Source of the DNA: Datnioides undecimradiatus
Lineage: Eukaryota > Chordata > Actinopteri > Lobotiformes > Datnioididae
Direction: 5' to 3'
Assembly: GCA_008933995.1 (NCBI GenBank)
Contig: WARS01000011.1
Coordinates: 19,210,516-19,274,515 of the forward strand
DNA length: 64,000 bases
Part shown: one piece after another, positions 37,763-50,400 of the stretch
Numbering within the stretch: the stretch's first letter is position 1
Layout: each line of letters begins with the position of its first letter
Made by a program: the position numbers and the translations under genes
Notes under the pieces: generated by a model
Databases searched by the model: none
The model's input: the letters and a program-made list of their open reading frames with translations, nothing else
What the model was told of the DNA's origin: nothing

Positions 37763-40700
37763 TTTTTGAAATTACTTATCTGGAGATTTAAACCTTGCCT
37801 ACCCTTAACTTAACCCGACCCTTAACTTAACCCGACCCTTAACTTAATCCTACCTGTAACTCAAACCTTACCTCAATCTGACATCAACCTCAACCTAACC
37901 TTCATTTAAGTTTACTTTTAACTTAACCCCAATTTCCATTTAACTTCCTTCTCTTAACTTAATCCTACTATTAATTTAACCTTATCCTTAACTTAACCCT
38001 ACTGTTAACTTAACCCTACCTTTAACTCTATGTCAACCTCTGTTTGACCATCTAAACTTAATTTGACCATAATCTTCACTTAACCCCTCCCTTAACTGAC
38101 TGGACCCTTAACTTAATCCCAGCGGTAATTTAACCATAATCTAGATTTAATTAAACTCATAATCTACACTTAACTGTACCCTTAACTTAACCTTACTTTA
38201 ATTTAAAGGGGGGATTTTGTTATTTTTCAACCTGGACCCTATTTTCCAGTGTTTTCCTGTCTGAATGACTTCTGACAACAACAGTGGCAACATTTTGCAG
38301 TTTTCCTATATTGTAGGTATTAATTAACACATTATTAATATTATATACTGTCCTGGCTAACAGCCTGTCGTCATTCAGATACAAAAACATGAGAAAATAG
38401 TGTCCAGATTGAAAAATACCTCAGTTTCCCTTTAAGTCTAACCTTGACCACAGATTCAAATTGAGGTTTAGAGACAATGCACGACAACATTCGACCAGAG
38501 CCTGAAATGCAAACCTAAAACACCAGAGTTTAGCGTGTCAAAGGATTATTTTTAGCACCTTACATCTCCCAGAGAGGAAAAGATGCGTTAATAAACCCAA
38601 TATTGTTGAGCCAACTCAATAAAAAGCTTAGTTAGCTTCAACCTCTATGTTAGCTTACATTGGTGGTGTTTTCCAAACGTAGGCTATGATAGAAACACAT
38701 TTGCAGCGATTTATAATAATAATAATAATAAAGCTGCACACTAACACCAGCAGTCGCCCTCTGTCCGACGTCTTGCCTGATTCCTTCATCACATCTTTGC
38801 TCCGGCACTGTTTACACTTGTTGTCCATATTTTGACATTGGTGTCACTTCCCGACTGAATGTGTGCAGCGTATGGTTCGGATGTGCAGGGTGAGGCGAAG
38901 ACTGACTGAAAGACTGCGTCTCTCCCTCTGATCACAGCCCGGTGGCGAAATCACACTTAGCCATGATACAAGGGTCTGCAGGGTTGCTGCCGATGTCCTT
39001 CCTGAAGCTGGACGTGAAGGAGGATACAGCAGGAAAGCTGTACGTCATCGACGAGGAGGAATTCTTCGACCCCGGATACGATTATGACTTCAGGGATGTG
39101 CACGACGCCAAGAAGTACCTCAGGGGCGATGAGGTGTATGAGCGCCCGTGTGGTTGGTACCGCTTTGCCCTCAAGGTGAATGAACGTGTTTTTATGTTAG
39201 TTTGACTTTAAATCAGCTGATTAAAGGCTGTGATGTAATCAGATTACACATGAAAAGACACGTGTGCAGCGCAGCAGGTGACAGGGCGTGTTACGCTAGG
39301 AGCAGCTAGCCCTCAAACAGCTAACCTGAAGCAGACATGAGGTGCAGGCTGCAGAGGTCCCGCAGCCTCACCGCTGTTAAACCTGAGCGACCAGACGAAA
39401 CACGAGTGTTTGGTTTCCATAGCAACGACTCACTGTATTTCAGTTCAAGCTGCCGGCCTTTTCACGCTGTAATTTAAGTTACCGGCCACAGTTTGAACTC
39501 GATCCTGTCGTTCCTCTTCGTGCAAATCTCCGGCCTTTTGGCCTACAGATGGTTTGTAACTGACTCCGCCAGCTGTCTTCACCGCGAGCCGATTGGCCGT
39601 TGACTCAGGCGACGTGGCTTTCAGTTGCGTACGCCGGGACACGCCTCTGTACCATCTGAAAATGACGCCGACTCAAGTGACATCACCTGAGTCCGTGTAT
39701 CAGCTCACCCCCGCAGCCACAGACAACCTCTCTCACCTCGAGTCCTCCACTGAGGCCTAATGGTGGTTACCATGACGACTAGATGTTAATGATTAATATG
39801 CGTTTTCGTCTCAGGTCCTGGGTAAGTACGACAACAACACCTGGCTGGGGAATAACCATCGCAGCACCCAATCAGTGGCCGGGGAGTGGCCGGTGTCGTA
39901 CCACGGGACGTCGCAGAAAGGAGCTGAAGGCATCATCGAAGGACACTACAAGGTGAGGCGAAGGGTCACCAGGACAGGAAGCAGAACTCACAGTGTTCAT
40001 TCGTTAAAGTTTTGGTCTTCATTGTGTAAAAATGTGTGAACGTGACCTAGTTTTTCTTTTTTTAAAATTAAAAATTAGGATTAAAGTGCGTTCGTGGTCA
40101 GTTTATTGCACCTCAAGTGTTGATTCGACTTCATGCTCTTTATGGCTTATGTAGCTGCCTAACTGTTAAACCAGCAGCAGTTTCTGTTACTTTCAGAGTG
40201 TGTTGGCTGAGCGACCTCTGTAAAACATTTAAAATAATATAACCATTGTAATGAAGGGCTTCGTCAGTGCAGCCCTGCTGTACGAACTTGTTTATAATTT
40301 GATGAATGAATACAAAAATAAGGAAAAACTCGTGATTTTAGCCCACAGCCATTATATTATAATGAGCACAACCTTTCAAAGTGAAACAGCGCGGTTCCTT
40401 GACATGAAATATGACTGTTACGTTTTATTTTTCTCCTAAATTTGGGACTTTTTAGTGGTTTAAAATGTGGAAATGAGGAGAAACATTGTGTTAAACCTTT
40501 ATAAGTTAGTGACAGTGGTGATCTTCAGGTGTGTGTGAAGTGATTAAATTAATGATAATTCCTGTTTGCAGCCTGGAGAACGTGAGCTGTACGGCCACGG
40601 GATTTACTCCACGCCACACGTGTCTGTGGCCAACAGATTCGCCAAAACGTTCACCTCCAAGAAGACGGGCAAGACGTACAAAGTGGTTCTGCAGAACCGC

Positions 40701-40841
40701 ATCAACCCCAAGTACAGAGAGAAGCACCACAGGGACCAGTACTGGCTGGTTCGCATCCCGAGCGGGACATCGGAAAAAGAAGTGCAGGAGATGGCGGACA
40801 GGGCGATCCGACCCTACGGCCTCCTGTTGAAGGAGGTCTGA
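37397..40841 (+). CDS. PARP-fold-like uncharacterised protein, intact four-exon gene, 274 aa
   Basis: Coding exons are 37397-37575, 38938-39175, 39815-39952 and 40572-40841, all with GT-AG borders. The phases are 2, 0 and 0. The start codon follows a TATA box with a short 5' UTR, and AATAAA lies at 40964. There is no signal peptide or membrane segment, so the protein is predicted to be intracellular. After an N-terminal part of about 130 residues come ERPCGWYRFALKV, GEWPVSYHGTS (His 169), YGHGIYSTP (Tyr 197), a KTYKVVLQNRINP strand and IRPYGLLLKEV at the end. The HGT...GIY arrangement resembles the His-Tyr part of the ADP-ribosyltransferase (PARP-type) active site. A clear catalytic Glu cannot be placed, so activity is uncertain. 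From memory, uncharacterised proteins with the same CGW/YHGT/GIYSTP order occur in mycorrhizal fungi and oomycetes. The function is unknown; the upstream ISRE-like site suggests interferon control. Confidence 0.8.
37716..37760. repeat. (CA)n microsatellite in intron 1 of the PARP-like gene
   Basis: About 22 CA units. It abuts the CTTAACTTAACCC-type repeat that follows. Confidence 0.95.
37795..38215. repeat. Degenerate CCCTTAACTTAA-type minisatellite
   Basis: The words 'cccttaacttaa' and 'taacttaaccctac' recur more than a dozen times with increasing decay from left to right. It resembles a telomere-like short-motif satellite, but the unit is about 12-17 bases and not TTAGGG. Confidence 0.75.
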
Positions 40842-41247
40842 CAGGCCGGCGGGAAGTCAGGTCAAACTCAGAAACTGCTTTGTTCTTTGCTTAGTTTTGG
40901 CCGAACAGGGCTTCCGTACAAAAACAGCGCCGTGCAGGCAGCACGATGATGCACGAGTCAAAGAATAAAAGCTGATTTTTAAAGTTAATGTGTGATGTGT
41001 TTTCTGTTTTTTCTAAGCAAACTGCTCTAAGTAACAGTTACTAAAGCACAAACGAGCAGCCAGACAGCAGCTGATCTGGCTGACGCAGGATCTGTTGGCG
41101 CGAAGCAGGTGTGTGCAGCCGCCACGACTCCCACGGGAGCATTCCTGCCACTTAAAGCTTTTTTTTTTGAGCTCGGTGGGAATCGGCAGCATGTTTTCAA
41201 GGCAAAGTGCATCTTATCACCGGGTTCTTTCAGGGCGCGCTGCGGGC

Positions 41248-41253
41248 TATAAA
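41248..41253 (+). promoter_or_regulatory. TATA box of astacin gene A
   Basis: TATAAA within 'gggctataaacagc', 51 bases before the ATG at 41299, which gives a very short 5' UTR. Confidence 0.7.
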
Positions 41254-41298
41254 CAGCAGCGGCCGAGCGTCAGCGCTGCACACCTGCAGGCCGCTAAC

Positions 41299-43185
41299 AT
41301 GGCTCCGCTCACGCTCAGTCTCCTCGTCCTCCTCGTGGCCTCCGACTGCTCCTGGGCCGAAGAGAAGGTGAGGACGTGTGTGAAATGAGATCAAATCAGC
41401 GACAGGGTTCAAAGAGAAGCTCAGCTCGGAGCACCAGGGTCATTCTGCACTTTGCATTTAAACTCTAAACGATTTGTGCAGAACACTGGAGAGAAATGGA
41501 AATTACTGTTGTTTTCAAGACTTATTATACTGAATTATACACATCTCAGTCCCAAAGTGGTCAAAATGAAATGAATAAATAGACACAATGATCTAAACAG
41601 TCCATGAAACTTTGAAATAAATACATTTTTAAAACTTTAAAACATGTTTTTTAGTTTATTTTCACAGCAGCGCAGCTTCCTGCAGGTGAAAATACTGATT
41701 TTGATGTTATTGTTTCGATAAATTCAACAAGGTTCCTCCTTCAGACGGAGCAGATTCATGTGATTGGCTGTTTGCACGAATAACGTCGTCAAACTTTGCT
41801 GCAGTTTCGGGGGAAACGTGGCCATAAAGTTGTGTCTGAGTGCTGCAGCTGACACACAGGTGGACTTGCAGGCTGTGCAGATCACGCACGTCGCTCTCCA
41901 TAAATGCATTAACCAGTGATGTCACCTCCCTGATCCAGGATCTGTCTGTCTCCGAGCTGCTGTGGAAGGCAAACAAGGATGTTGGTAAGACACCTTTCAT
42001 CTTTAGCCCCTGTCCAGATGTTACAGAGTCATCCTGCAAAATGAAAGATTCATAACTGTGCAGAGCAAAAGCAAAATCATAAAGATGGTGATAATTTCAG
42101 TATTTTCCATCAGGATCATGTCCTGTTTTCACAAAAAGGCCTTCAGACAGACCCAACGCCTCTTCTTATTCACTCATTCCAGTGGAAACTGAGCCTTTAC
42201 TTGTGTCCCTCAGTGCACACAGAGGAGGAGCCTCTGGTGATGGACGACATCGCCTACGACAACGAGAATGAGAGAAACGCCGACCCCTGCACCTCCAGCG
42301 GCTGCATGTGGGGCAAGTCCAGCGACGGGAAGGTGTACGTGCCGTACGTGATCGCCTCGCATTACTGTGAGTCACAGACGCAGCGTCAAAGTGTGAATGA
42401 GAAGATATTGGCTGCTGCTGAGCGAGAATCAGCTGTTGGTAAAATCAAACCGTGTTGTACTTCTGTTGGTTTATTAACTTCGGGTCATGTTTCTGCTAAA
42501 AACGGTTCAGATTCAGAGGAAATCCTGAGAAATTCAGTCAGTTTCCTTCACGGCTTGTGTTTAAAACGTGTGTTCGTCTCTTGTTTGTTCATCTTTAGGT
42601 TTAAAAGATGTTTTAACCCAACTTTCAAACCTAAAACGATCTCTCAGAGTTTTAAATTGTTCAGTTTAACACATTTATTTGTTTTTGCAACAATCAAATC
42701 CAGTTTCTTCTCATCCAGGAGCAGTTTTAAACCATTTTAAACCAAAAATCTCTCCTTTATTAGTTTAATTTTGTTTTTATTTTATTGTTTTTGTTTATGA
42801 AATAAGCATCAAGTCAAACCTAAAGCTAATAAACGTGTACAAGATGCATTTTTTTAATTGTCTGCTGCCTGTCCCTGCAACAAGCAAATATAATAACTGC
42901 TGAGTTTGAAGTCGTCTCCCTGTGCAGCGATGCACGGCGCCCTGCAGGCACCGTCTAACTCAAAAAACCACTTTAACCACAGCGTCGTCCCATCGACGGC
43001 GGCCGGCTGCAGGCCTGTGTCGTACGCCACCTGTCTCACCATCACGTGTCTCCCCTCAGCGTCTCGCGAGCGCTCCATCATCGAGCGAGGGCTGTTCTCC
43101 TTCCACGACGTCTCCTGCGTTCGCTTCGTGCAGCGCACCAGCCAGAGGGACTACCTGAGCATCCAGTCCAACAATGGGTAACCAG

Positions 43186-43222
<37 letters not shown>

Positions 43223-44678
43223 CGACATGCAGCTTCATATCAGCTGTTGCAGGTTAAACCAGGTCGTCTTTAACTCTCTTGAACGCAGCCTTGTTGCTTA
43301 AATTTCCCTCAACACAACTTAAAGTATCACAGCGAGGTTTTTTAAAAAGGCTGCATCGTATTTTTCTATAAAACGAACAAACTGTCTTCTTCTCTTCAGC
43401 TGCTACTCCTACGTCGGTCGCCGCGGTTACGCCCAGACGCTGTCTCTGGACCGTCAGGGCTGCCTGTACCACAGCACCGTCCAGCACGAGCTGCTGCACG
43501 CCCTCGGCTTCAACCACGAGCAGTGCCGCTCCGACAGGGACCAGCACATCCGGATCCTGTGGGAGAACATCCAGTCCGGTCTGTGGTCCGACCTCCACAC
43601 GAAACACTGATCCGGGGCTGCGGCTGTTATTCATTTGGTTATTAATCAATCCGCTGATCGATATAACGCAGCAGTCTCTGTTGAAACAGTCCGATTACAA
43701 CACAAAGACAGCCCAAAGATTCAGTTTACTATCATTTGTGATGAAGAACAGCCTTAAATCAACTAAACCAACTGATGTTTTAGCTTAAAAAATCTAAATA
43801 ATTAAGATTAATTGATGATTTTCAGTCATCAGTTAAATAACTGATATTGACAGTAATCACTTTGATTTCGCTGAAGATCCTAAAGCAAATTTATGACCTT
43901 AAAATGATCAAATTTAACCCAAATTTACTAAAAAAGATCACAAATCTGGATCATAACCATGTTTTTATTATCCAAATTTACGTCATGTCTGGTGTGGAGT
44001 TTATACTCAGACAGAGGAGGTTAAAGATACAGCAGCTTCGTCCATTTTGGACCCTGCGGGTATCCGTACCCTCAGAGATCATCACTCAATCCACTGAAAT
44101 CTGACTCTAAAGTCATTTTAATTGTTTTTATCATTAATTTGCTGCGTTTAATCCGTTTTCTCTGTGTGGCACTTTGTTTTCATAAGCAACCTATAAATAA
44201 AACTTATTATTAATAATAATAATGTTATTATTTCTCATATTATTATTAATTCAAGGGTCTGCGCACACACTGTTCAGTAACAACGTGCTTGTTGTGGTTT
44301 CCTCCTCTCAGGCTGGGAGTACGCCTTCGACAAGATCAACACTCTGAATCTGAACACGCCCTACGACTACAACTCCGTCATGCAGTACCACAGGTTATTT
44401 ATTTGTTTGTTTGTTTGTTTATTTGATTTAATACATATTTTTGCAAATATATTTAATGAAAATATGGAAAAGATGGCAACTATTCTCCACAAAACACAGA
44501 AATGAACAAAACTAAACACGATAATGTGTGACATCTGTCGTCCACCTGCAGGTACGCCTTCTCCGGGAACAGTAAACCCACGATGGTGCCGATCCCCAAC
44601 GCCAACGTCGAGTTCGGCACGGCGAGCCAGATGAGCAAGAACGACATCAACAGGCTGAACATCCTGTACAGGTGTTAA
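41299..44678 (+). CDS. Six-cysteine astacin (c6ast) metalloprotease A, 257 aa
   Basis: Seven coding exons: 41299-41367, 41939-41984, 42214-42366, 43060-43177, 43400-43578, 44312-44393 and 44552-44678. Residues 1-20 form a signal peptide (MAPLTLSLLVLLVASDCSWA). A short propeptide contains DLSVSELL and an MDDI stretch, probably replacing the family's FxGD inhibitory aspartate motif. Cleavage after Arg 59 would leave a mature enzyme of 198 residues starting NADPC. The zinc motif HELLHALGFNHEQCRSDRD has its ligands at His 158, 162 and 168, with Glu 159 catalytic. The Met-turn is SVMQY. Six paired cysteines (64, 69, and the four astacin-core ones, including the C-terminal YRC) define the c6ast subfamily, which includes nephrosin, patristacin and hatching enzymes. 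An extra Cys follows the zinc motif. It is predicted to be secreted. A short 3' UTR intron (44682-44781) is likely, and AATAAA lies at 44880. Confidence 0.92.
43187..43219. repeat. (TG)n microsatellite in intron 4 of astacin A
   Basis: A TG run beginning about 10 bases after the exon 4 donor. Confidence 0.95.
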
Positions 44679-45001
44679 ACGGTGAGTGTGTGTTTAGTGT
44701 GTCAGTGTGAGGTGAGACACGTGTGATCATGAACACGTTCGTCGCCTTTGACGTGTTTCTGTGTCTCCCGCCCCCCGACAGGTGACACACGGCGCCCAAG
44801 CGACACATCGAACCGGCTCTTCTGTTCATTTCGATGGTGTTTCCTCATGTTTTGGTACAATCTGAGACGCTGTATCGACAATAAACCATCAAATACTGAA
44901 GCTGTTTTTGTTTTTTGTGCACTTGCAGACACTTTTCACCAGGTTCACAACTTAAACTTAGAACACGCAACATTAAAATGTCTAAAAACGACAAGCAGAC
45001 G

Positions 45002-45259
45002 TTAGCAGCAGCTCGGCTCGCCGCCCCTCCAGGACGTCCCGTGTGCGGCCGACAGCGTGGGAGAAACAGTGGTTTTTAAGGTGGAACTGCTTTATTCAGT
45101 GTTTCTCTGGGTTTGAATCAGCGGCTCTGTTTGTTTTGGAGAGGAGGAGACCTCTGTGGAGAATTCAGCTCCCAGTAAAAACCTCCTGAACCATCAACAC
45201 TGAAGGAATCCCAGCTGACAGGAAGACAACAACTCCCAGCATCCCACACTGCTGCAGGA
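45002..45259 (+). repeat. Repeat R, copy 2 (partial, forward)
   Basis: By eye it differs from 60320-60578 at one base in about 258, in the same orientation. It begins at 'gttagcagcagctcggc' and ends at 'gctgcagga'. It lies about 120 bases after the poly(A) signal of astacin A. Confidence 0.9.
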
Positions 45260-47290
45260 GGTCACATGACTGCAGCACAGAGACACTAAACACACAGACA
45301 CACGTTAGTCTTTAAGCTATTTCCCATAATTATGGGTTTGAAATAAAGCATTAGTGTAATTCCACTACTAGAAATGTAACTTATTACTTTACAAATTAAA
45401 CCTAATTGCAATAACTTAAGCTCATATGATTTTATGGTTGATAATCAATTATCAGTCGACGTCACAGTGACTCAAGACGTTTCAGGTATTATGAGTTTGT
45501 TTTTAATCTCAGTAATTTTAATGTTTAAACTGAAGAAACTTTATTTCATCCAGCATTATTATTTAATAACATCTGTAAGAGCAAAGCGAGCTAACCAAGA
45601 CAATACAGGTGTAGCTTACAGTAAGAAACAAGGGTCGCTGCTGCCCTCTGGTGGTCAAGAGTATTAATAACAGAAATACTCCATAATAACATAATAATAA
45701 CAATTATTAAAACAGTAAATACAGTAATAATGTCCCACACTGAGTCACAATAACACGAAAATAATATAGGTTTGTGTGCATTGATGAGAAAATTATAGCT
45801 GAGGTTCAAAGTTAATGTAAAAGTTACTTTTATATCCAGTAATGAGTAAATTAACCATCACTGATGTCTAATGAGACACCGTGACGACGAACACAGGAAG
45901 TTCAATCACTTCGCTCAGTATTCCTAATGTGTAACCTGTTGACCTGTTTCCTGTGTGCACTGCCCTCTATATATGTTTATATCTTACTATTATATTCATC
46001 TTTGTTTACCTTTTCTTCTTCTTTTTTTCTATTTACTTATTGTTTTGTATTGACGCCTCATTCTGCTTGGCTGTCCTCTTTGCTGCTGTAGCATTGTGAA
46101 TTTCCCCTTTTGTGGGACGAACAATGGATGATCTCATCTCATCTTCGATAATGCTAACAAACTAAAACAGGAAGTAACTGTACAAACCTCAAAAACAGCA
46201 ATCCGCCTAGTTTTCAGAGAAATAACTAATAATAAATGCATCTAATTACTAATTTCTACTAATATAAATTTAATTTTAATTTAATATGTCTATGTATGTA
46301 ATGTGATATAATATCTTTTCTATTTTCGGCACCTTCATAGCGGCATGCTTTGTCCTCCATACATGACAATTAGACGCGTGGTGTTGCTCTGCTCTGATTG
46401 GTCCGCTCTGTAGATCACCTGTGTGATGAATATGTTTCTTCTGCTTTTTGACGTCTATTTAGATTTACACTGAGTTTTGATCGTTTGTCCACCTGTAACG
46501 TGGACAAGAGCCAATCAGAAGTCAAGATTTTGGGGCCTGCCGCTGCGTTGGCCAATCACGTCCACCCGTTTTCTCTCTCTCTGGGATACACCTACAAACT
46601 CCTGAAGCCAGGAACACATGAACAGATATAAAATGAAATAGGAATCCAGTTTTTAAAGATTAGTCAGCACACGGCTCGTATCACATCTTTGTTCTTAAAT
46701 GATATACTTTAATCTGAAGTTTCATCCTGTACTCAGGGTGTTTATTTGTGAATTTACTTGATAGTAGAACTGAACATGCTGTGGTTGTCCTGCTGAGGTT
46801 CTTCAGCAGCCTGTGTCCCTGGTTTAAGAGCTTCATTGAAACAGAAAAACAAACGTGTGAATAAAGCAGATTCAGGGTGAACAGAACGGCTGCAGCTGCA
46901 AGTGAATCTATTCAAAAACCACAAAATAGATTTTAAAAATAGCATTTGGTCTCATGTGGAGTAAATAAAAACAGAGATGCAGTGAAGTTTACAGAGGATT
47001 TTACCTTTTTTTAAACTAAAAGTCACAAAAATATCAAAAACACTTAAACTGCTGAAGACTGAAATACACTTTTTATGCTTTTGCCGCAGTAAAATGTGGA
47101 AAACATGCTGACTGTTGACAGAAAACGTCTGAGAGCCAAGTGCTTCCTGCTCCAAATCAAACAGGTTTTAAAACGGGCTCTTATTACGGGAATATGCAAT
47201 GTGGCATCAAGGTGAAATACTCTTATCGGGCGCTGTTTCCACTCCGTTTACTGCCCCAAATACCCTTAAAAGGGTTTTATTCCGGTGCTG
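45260..47290. other. Intergenic region between astacins A and B
   Basis: AT-rich sequence with no recognised gene. It contains a LINE-type 3' tail at 45.95-46.15 kb. The longest open frames are under 80 codons and match nothing I know. Confidence 0.65.
45945..46145 (+). mobile_element. 3' tail of a LINE (L2-like) retrotransposon
   Basis: The sequence 'attgtgaatttccccttttg' followed by 'tgggacgaacaatggatgat' and a short 'ctcatctcatctt' run matches the usual 3' end of teleost L2-type LINEs, which end in ATCT-type microsatellites. Only the tail is present, as expected from 5' truncation. The family call is from memory. Confidence 0.55.
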
Positions 47291-47297
47291 TTTCTGC

Positions 47298-47304
47298 TTT
47301 ATAA
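47298..47304 (+). promoter_or_regulatory. Possible TATA box of astacin gene B
   Basis: TTTATAA about 195 bases before the ATG. A possible 5' UTR intron (donor gtgagt at 47356, acceptor ttgctgcag ending at 47483) would explain the longer distance. This is tentative. Confidence 0.35.
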
Positions 47305-47496
47305 CGAGACGTTTCGCCGCTCGCTCGCTGTGTTTCTCTTGTCTCAGGGATAACAGTGAGTATTATAACATAAATTCTCATTAAAGCTGTTTTTTGACTG
47401 AAAAAATGTGCAAAAATCTGATTTTTAATGACCTGAAAACAAAGATATTGGTCAGATGTCGGCTGTTTCGTGTCTTGCTGCAGGTTATTTGTTGAC

Positions 47497-50400
47497 ATGG
47501 AAGTGAAATGCATTCTGGGCCTCGTGGTCCTGGTGGCTGCGTCAGTCTGGGCTGAGGAGGAGGTGAGCTTAGCTGCAAAACCAAACGACAGTTGAGCTTA
47601 AGTCCAAAACTATTAAGTCATAACCAAATGTTCTGAAAGGTGCAGAAAAGTGCTCATTTATACAGTTTGTGACGTTATTAAACTGATAATACCGATATAG
47701 CACCTTGTTCTTGAGCGAGTTTTAATTAATTAACAGTTAATCCGTTTAGTTCAGTGGAGGTCGGGGCTACTGTGTGTGCTCTGGTGCAAAAAACTGTACA
47801 AATGTTGTTTTTCTGTAAATTATAGAATAATTTCCACTCTCATGTTGTCATTTGAATGAAAATTTGCTAAAAGCCAGTTAATTTCTAAATCCCAGACTTG
47901 ACGCTACGAATCAAACAAGTTAAAAAGGTTAAAAATGTTTAAAATTGCTTGAGTAATGTGGCATGAGACATGTTTTCATCATCTAAAATCTTACTCTGTG
48001 AAGAAATAACTGCAGCATTTCTGTCTAAAATGTGTTGGAGGGAAACTAAAAGTATTTTAAAATTGCACTTAAGCACCAAACTTGAGTAAATGCATTTTAA
48101 TTTGTATTTAATTCATTTTATGTTTCTGTCTTCCTTTTTTTCTTAATGTCTATTTTCTGGAAAACTCCCGATTCTGTAAGTTTTCAGTTTTTCTTGACTC
48201 AAATATAAAAAACGTGTGGATTTTAGTGTTTAAAGTTTAAAAACCTTCACCAAAGCGTCAGTTAACTCTGCAGACAGTAAACTGAAACTTTAATGCTTCC
48301 TCTGCAGGTCGGTGAGGCTTTGAGTACGTCAGCGCGGATTGAGAGAGTCAACCGGGACATCGGTGAGGACCTTTTTATAAAACTGCATTTAGCTTTTAGT
48401 TTCAGGATGAAATCTTCATATTTGACTTGTTAACTTACTTCTTTCATCATGTTTTTAGTTATTTTGTCCAACAACATCTAAAGTCTGCTTAACGACAACA
48501 AAACATCACAGGAACACACAGAAAAACGTTTTTATTTCTGGGTTTATTTGCCTAAAAGTTTTCAAATTCAACTATTTTAAATATGAAGAATAGCTAGTTG
48601 ACGAAGATTGATGAATTAAAACGTTGTGGTTATCTGTTGCAGTCCGCTCTCCTGGCGAGCCGTATGTCGAGGACGACGTTGCCTACGATTCTGAGGCTGA
48701 GAGGAACGCCGACCCCTGCACATCCCGCGGCTGCATGTGGCCCAAGTCCTCTGACGGGAAGGTCTACGTGGCCTACACCATCTCCAGCGTCTTCTGTGAG
48801 TAGCTCTTAAAGGGACAATCTGTGATTTTTGGGGGCGGAATAAAGAAATCCACAGATGTAATTTACAGTTTTTAACTGACGAAGATGGAAAAACAGCTTT
48901 TTAAGTGTCTCAAGAGCTCATAAAGCAAAATAATAACACATTATCAGTTTTCATTGTGCAGGTGGTCTGACCACACGCCTGCTTTAACATGCAATGCATG
49001 TGTTACTGGATTGTACCACCAGAGGGCGCACAGTAGAAATCAGACCACGTCGACCTTGGATTTCCATTGACGTGGACAATAAATACGTTGACACTGGAGG
49101 AGGTTTCTGTTTTGTTAACGCTGAGATTGTTGCAGCAAATCTAGATTCAACACTCTGTGATGATGGCCGTTCTGCTGAAGATGTAAAACACCAACTGCAT
49201 TCTCAAAATGTGCATTTTGCAGTTTTTGTGCAATTAGCATCTGCCGCCATCCACACACAGCCCCTGATGTTCATTTGTATAATGCCTATGGATTTAATGT
49301 CTAAGGAAGCGCACAACTGATGCTCCAGATGAGTGCAGGATATGCGAAACAACCACTGTGCACTTGTTTGCATGAGTCTGGACCTGAGATGAGGATGTTT
49401 GGTTCAGTTTAGGGGTCCAGAACTACTTAGTTAAGTTAAGTTAAAATAAATGTTCATTATCTGAGTTCAAATAAATCAACTTGACTTTTGGTTTCACCAC
49501 GAACAGCAGTCGTACTCTACAGTGTCCATCTTGTGCAGCATCGGTTACGTTTTCTTCTCCACTTCCCTTTCCAGCATCTCGTGAGGTGTCCGTCATCGAG
49601 CGTGGCCTGCAGTCCTTCCACGATGTCTCTTGCATCCGCTTTGTCAGACACACCAACCAGAGGGACTACCTGAAGATCCAGTCCTTGAATGGGTGAGCAT
49701 GTATTGCAAGAGCTGCAGAAAGATTGTACGTATTTGCTTCAAGGAAGCGACCCTGACACCTGTCCTGACTCCTCGCAGGTGCTTCTCCTACATTGGTCGT
49801 CGTAATTACGGGCAGGATCTGTCCCTGCAGCGCTCAGGCTGCGTTTACTACGACACGGTCCAGCACGAGGTGCTCCACGCCCTGGGCTTCCACCACGAGC
49901 AGAAACGCTCCGACCGCGACCAGTACATCCGCGTGGTGCTGGAGAACGTCACGCCTGGTTCGTGTCTTTGCTGCTGCGAGTTCAGATTTGGACTGATTGA
50001 TGTTGATGGGACAGAAGATTAGATTAGAGTCAACTGAAAAGTTTGATACAATATCACATCCGTTCTAACAAGCAGTCATTAGCGTGTTAGCTTAGCTTAG
50101 CACAAACATAAGAAACATTGGGAAACAGTTTGCAGCTTGACTCTGTTAACAAAAAGTCCTATTTTCTCATGTTTTTGCGTCTAAACTCTGGACACCTTTT
50201 TCAAAATCCTTGTCCCCAGTGGTCGTTCGGGCACCAAAACATGAGAAAAATTGGTTCCAGGTTGAAAAATTTGCTTCAAACCAAAGCTTTGACTGTTTTT
50301 ACTGCTCAGAGTCACTGCAACACCCAGTGAAACTCTCTGCATGAACAGTTCCTGAACCAACAACCCACGTTACTCCATGTTTTCTTCTTCAGGAATGGAG

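Noticed and set aside
48994..49320. 108-codon open frame in intron 3 of astacin B
   Set aside because: It sits inside a well-defined intron between exons whose lengths match astacin A exactly, with no recognised domain.
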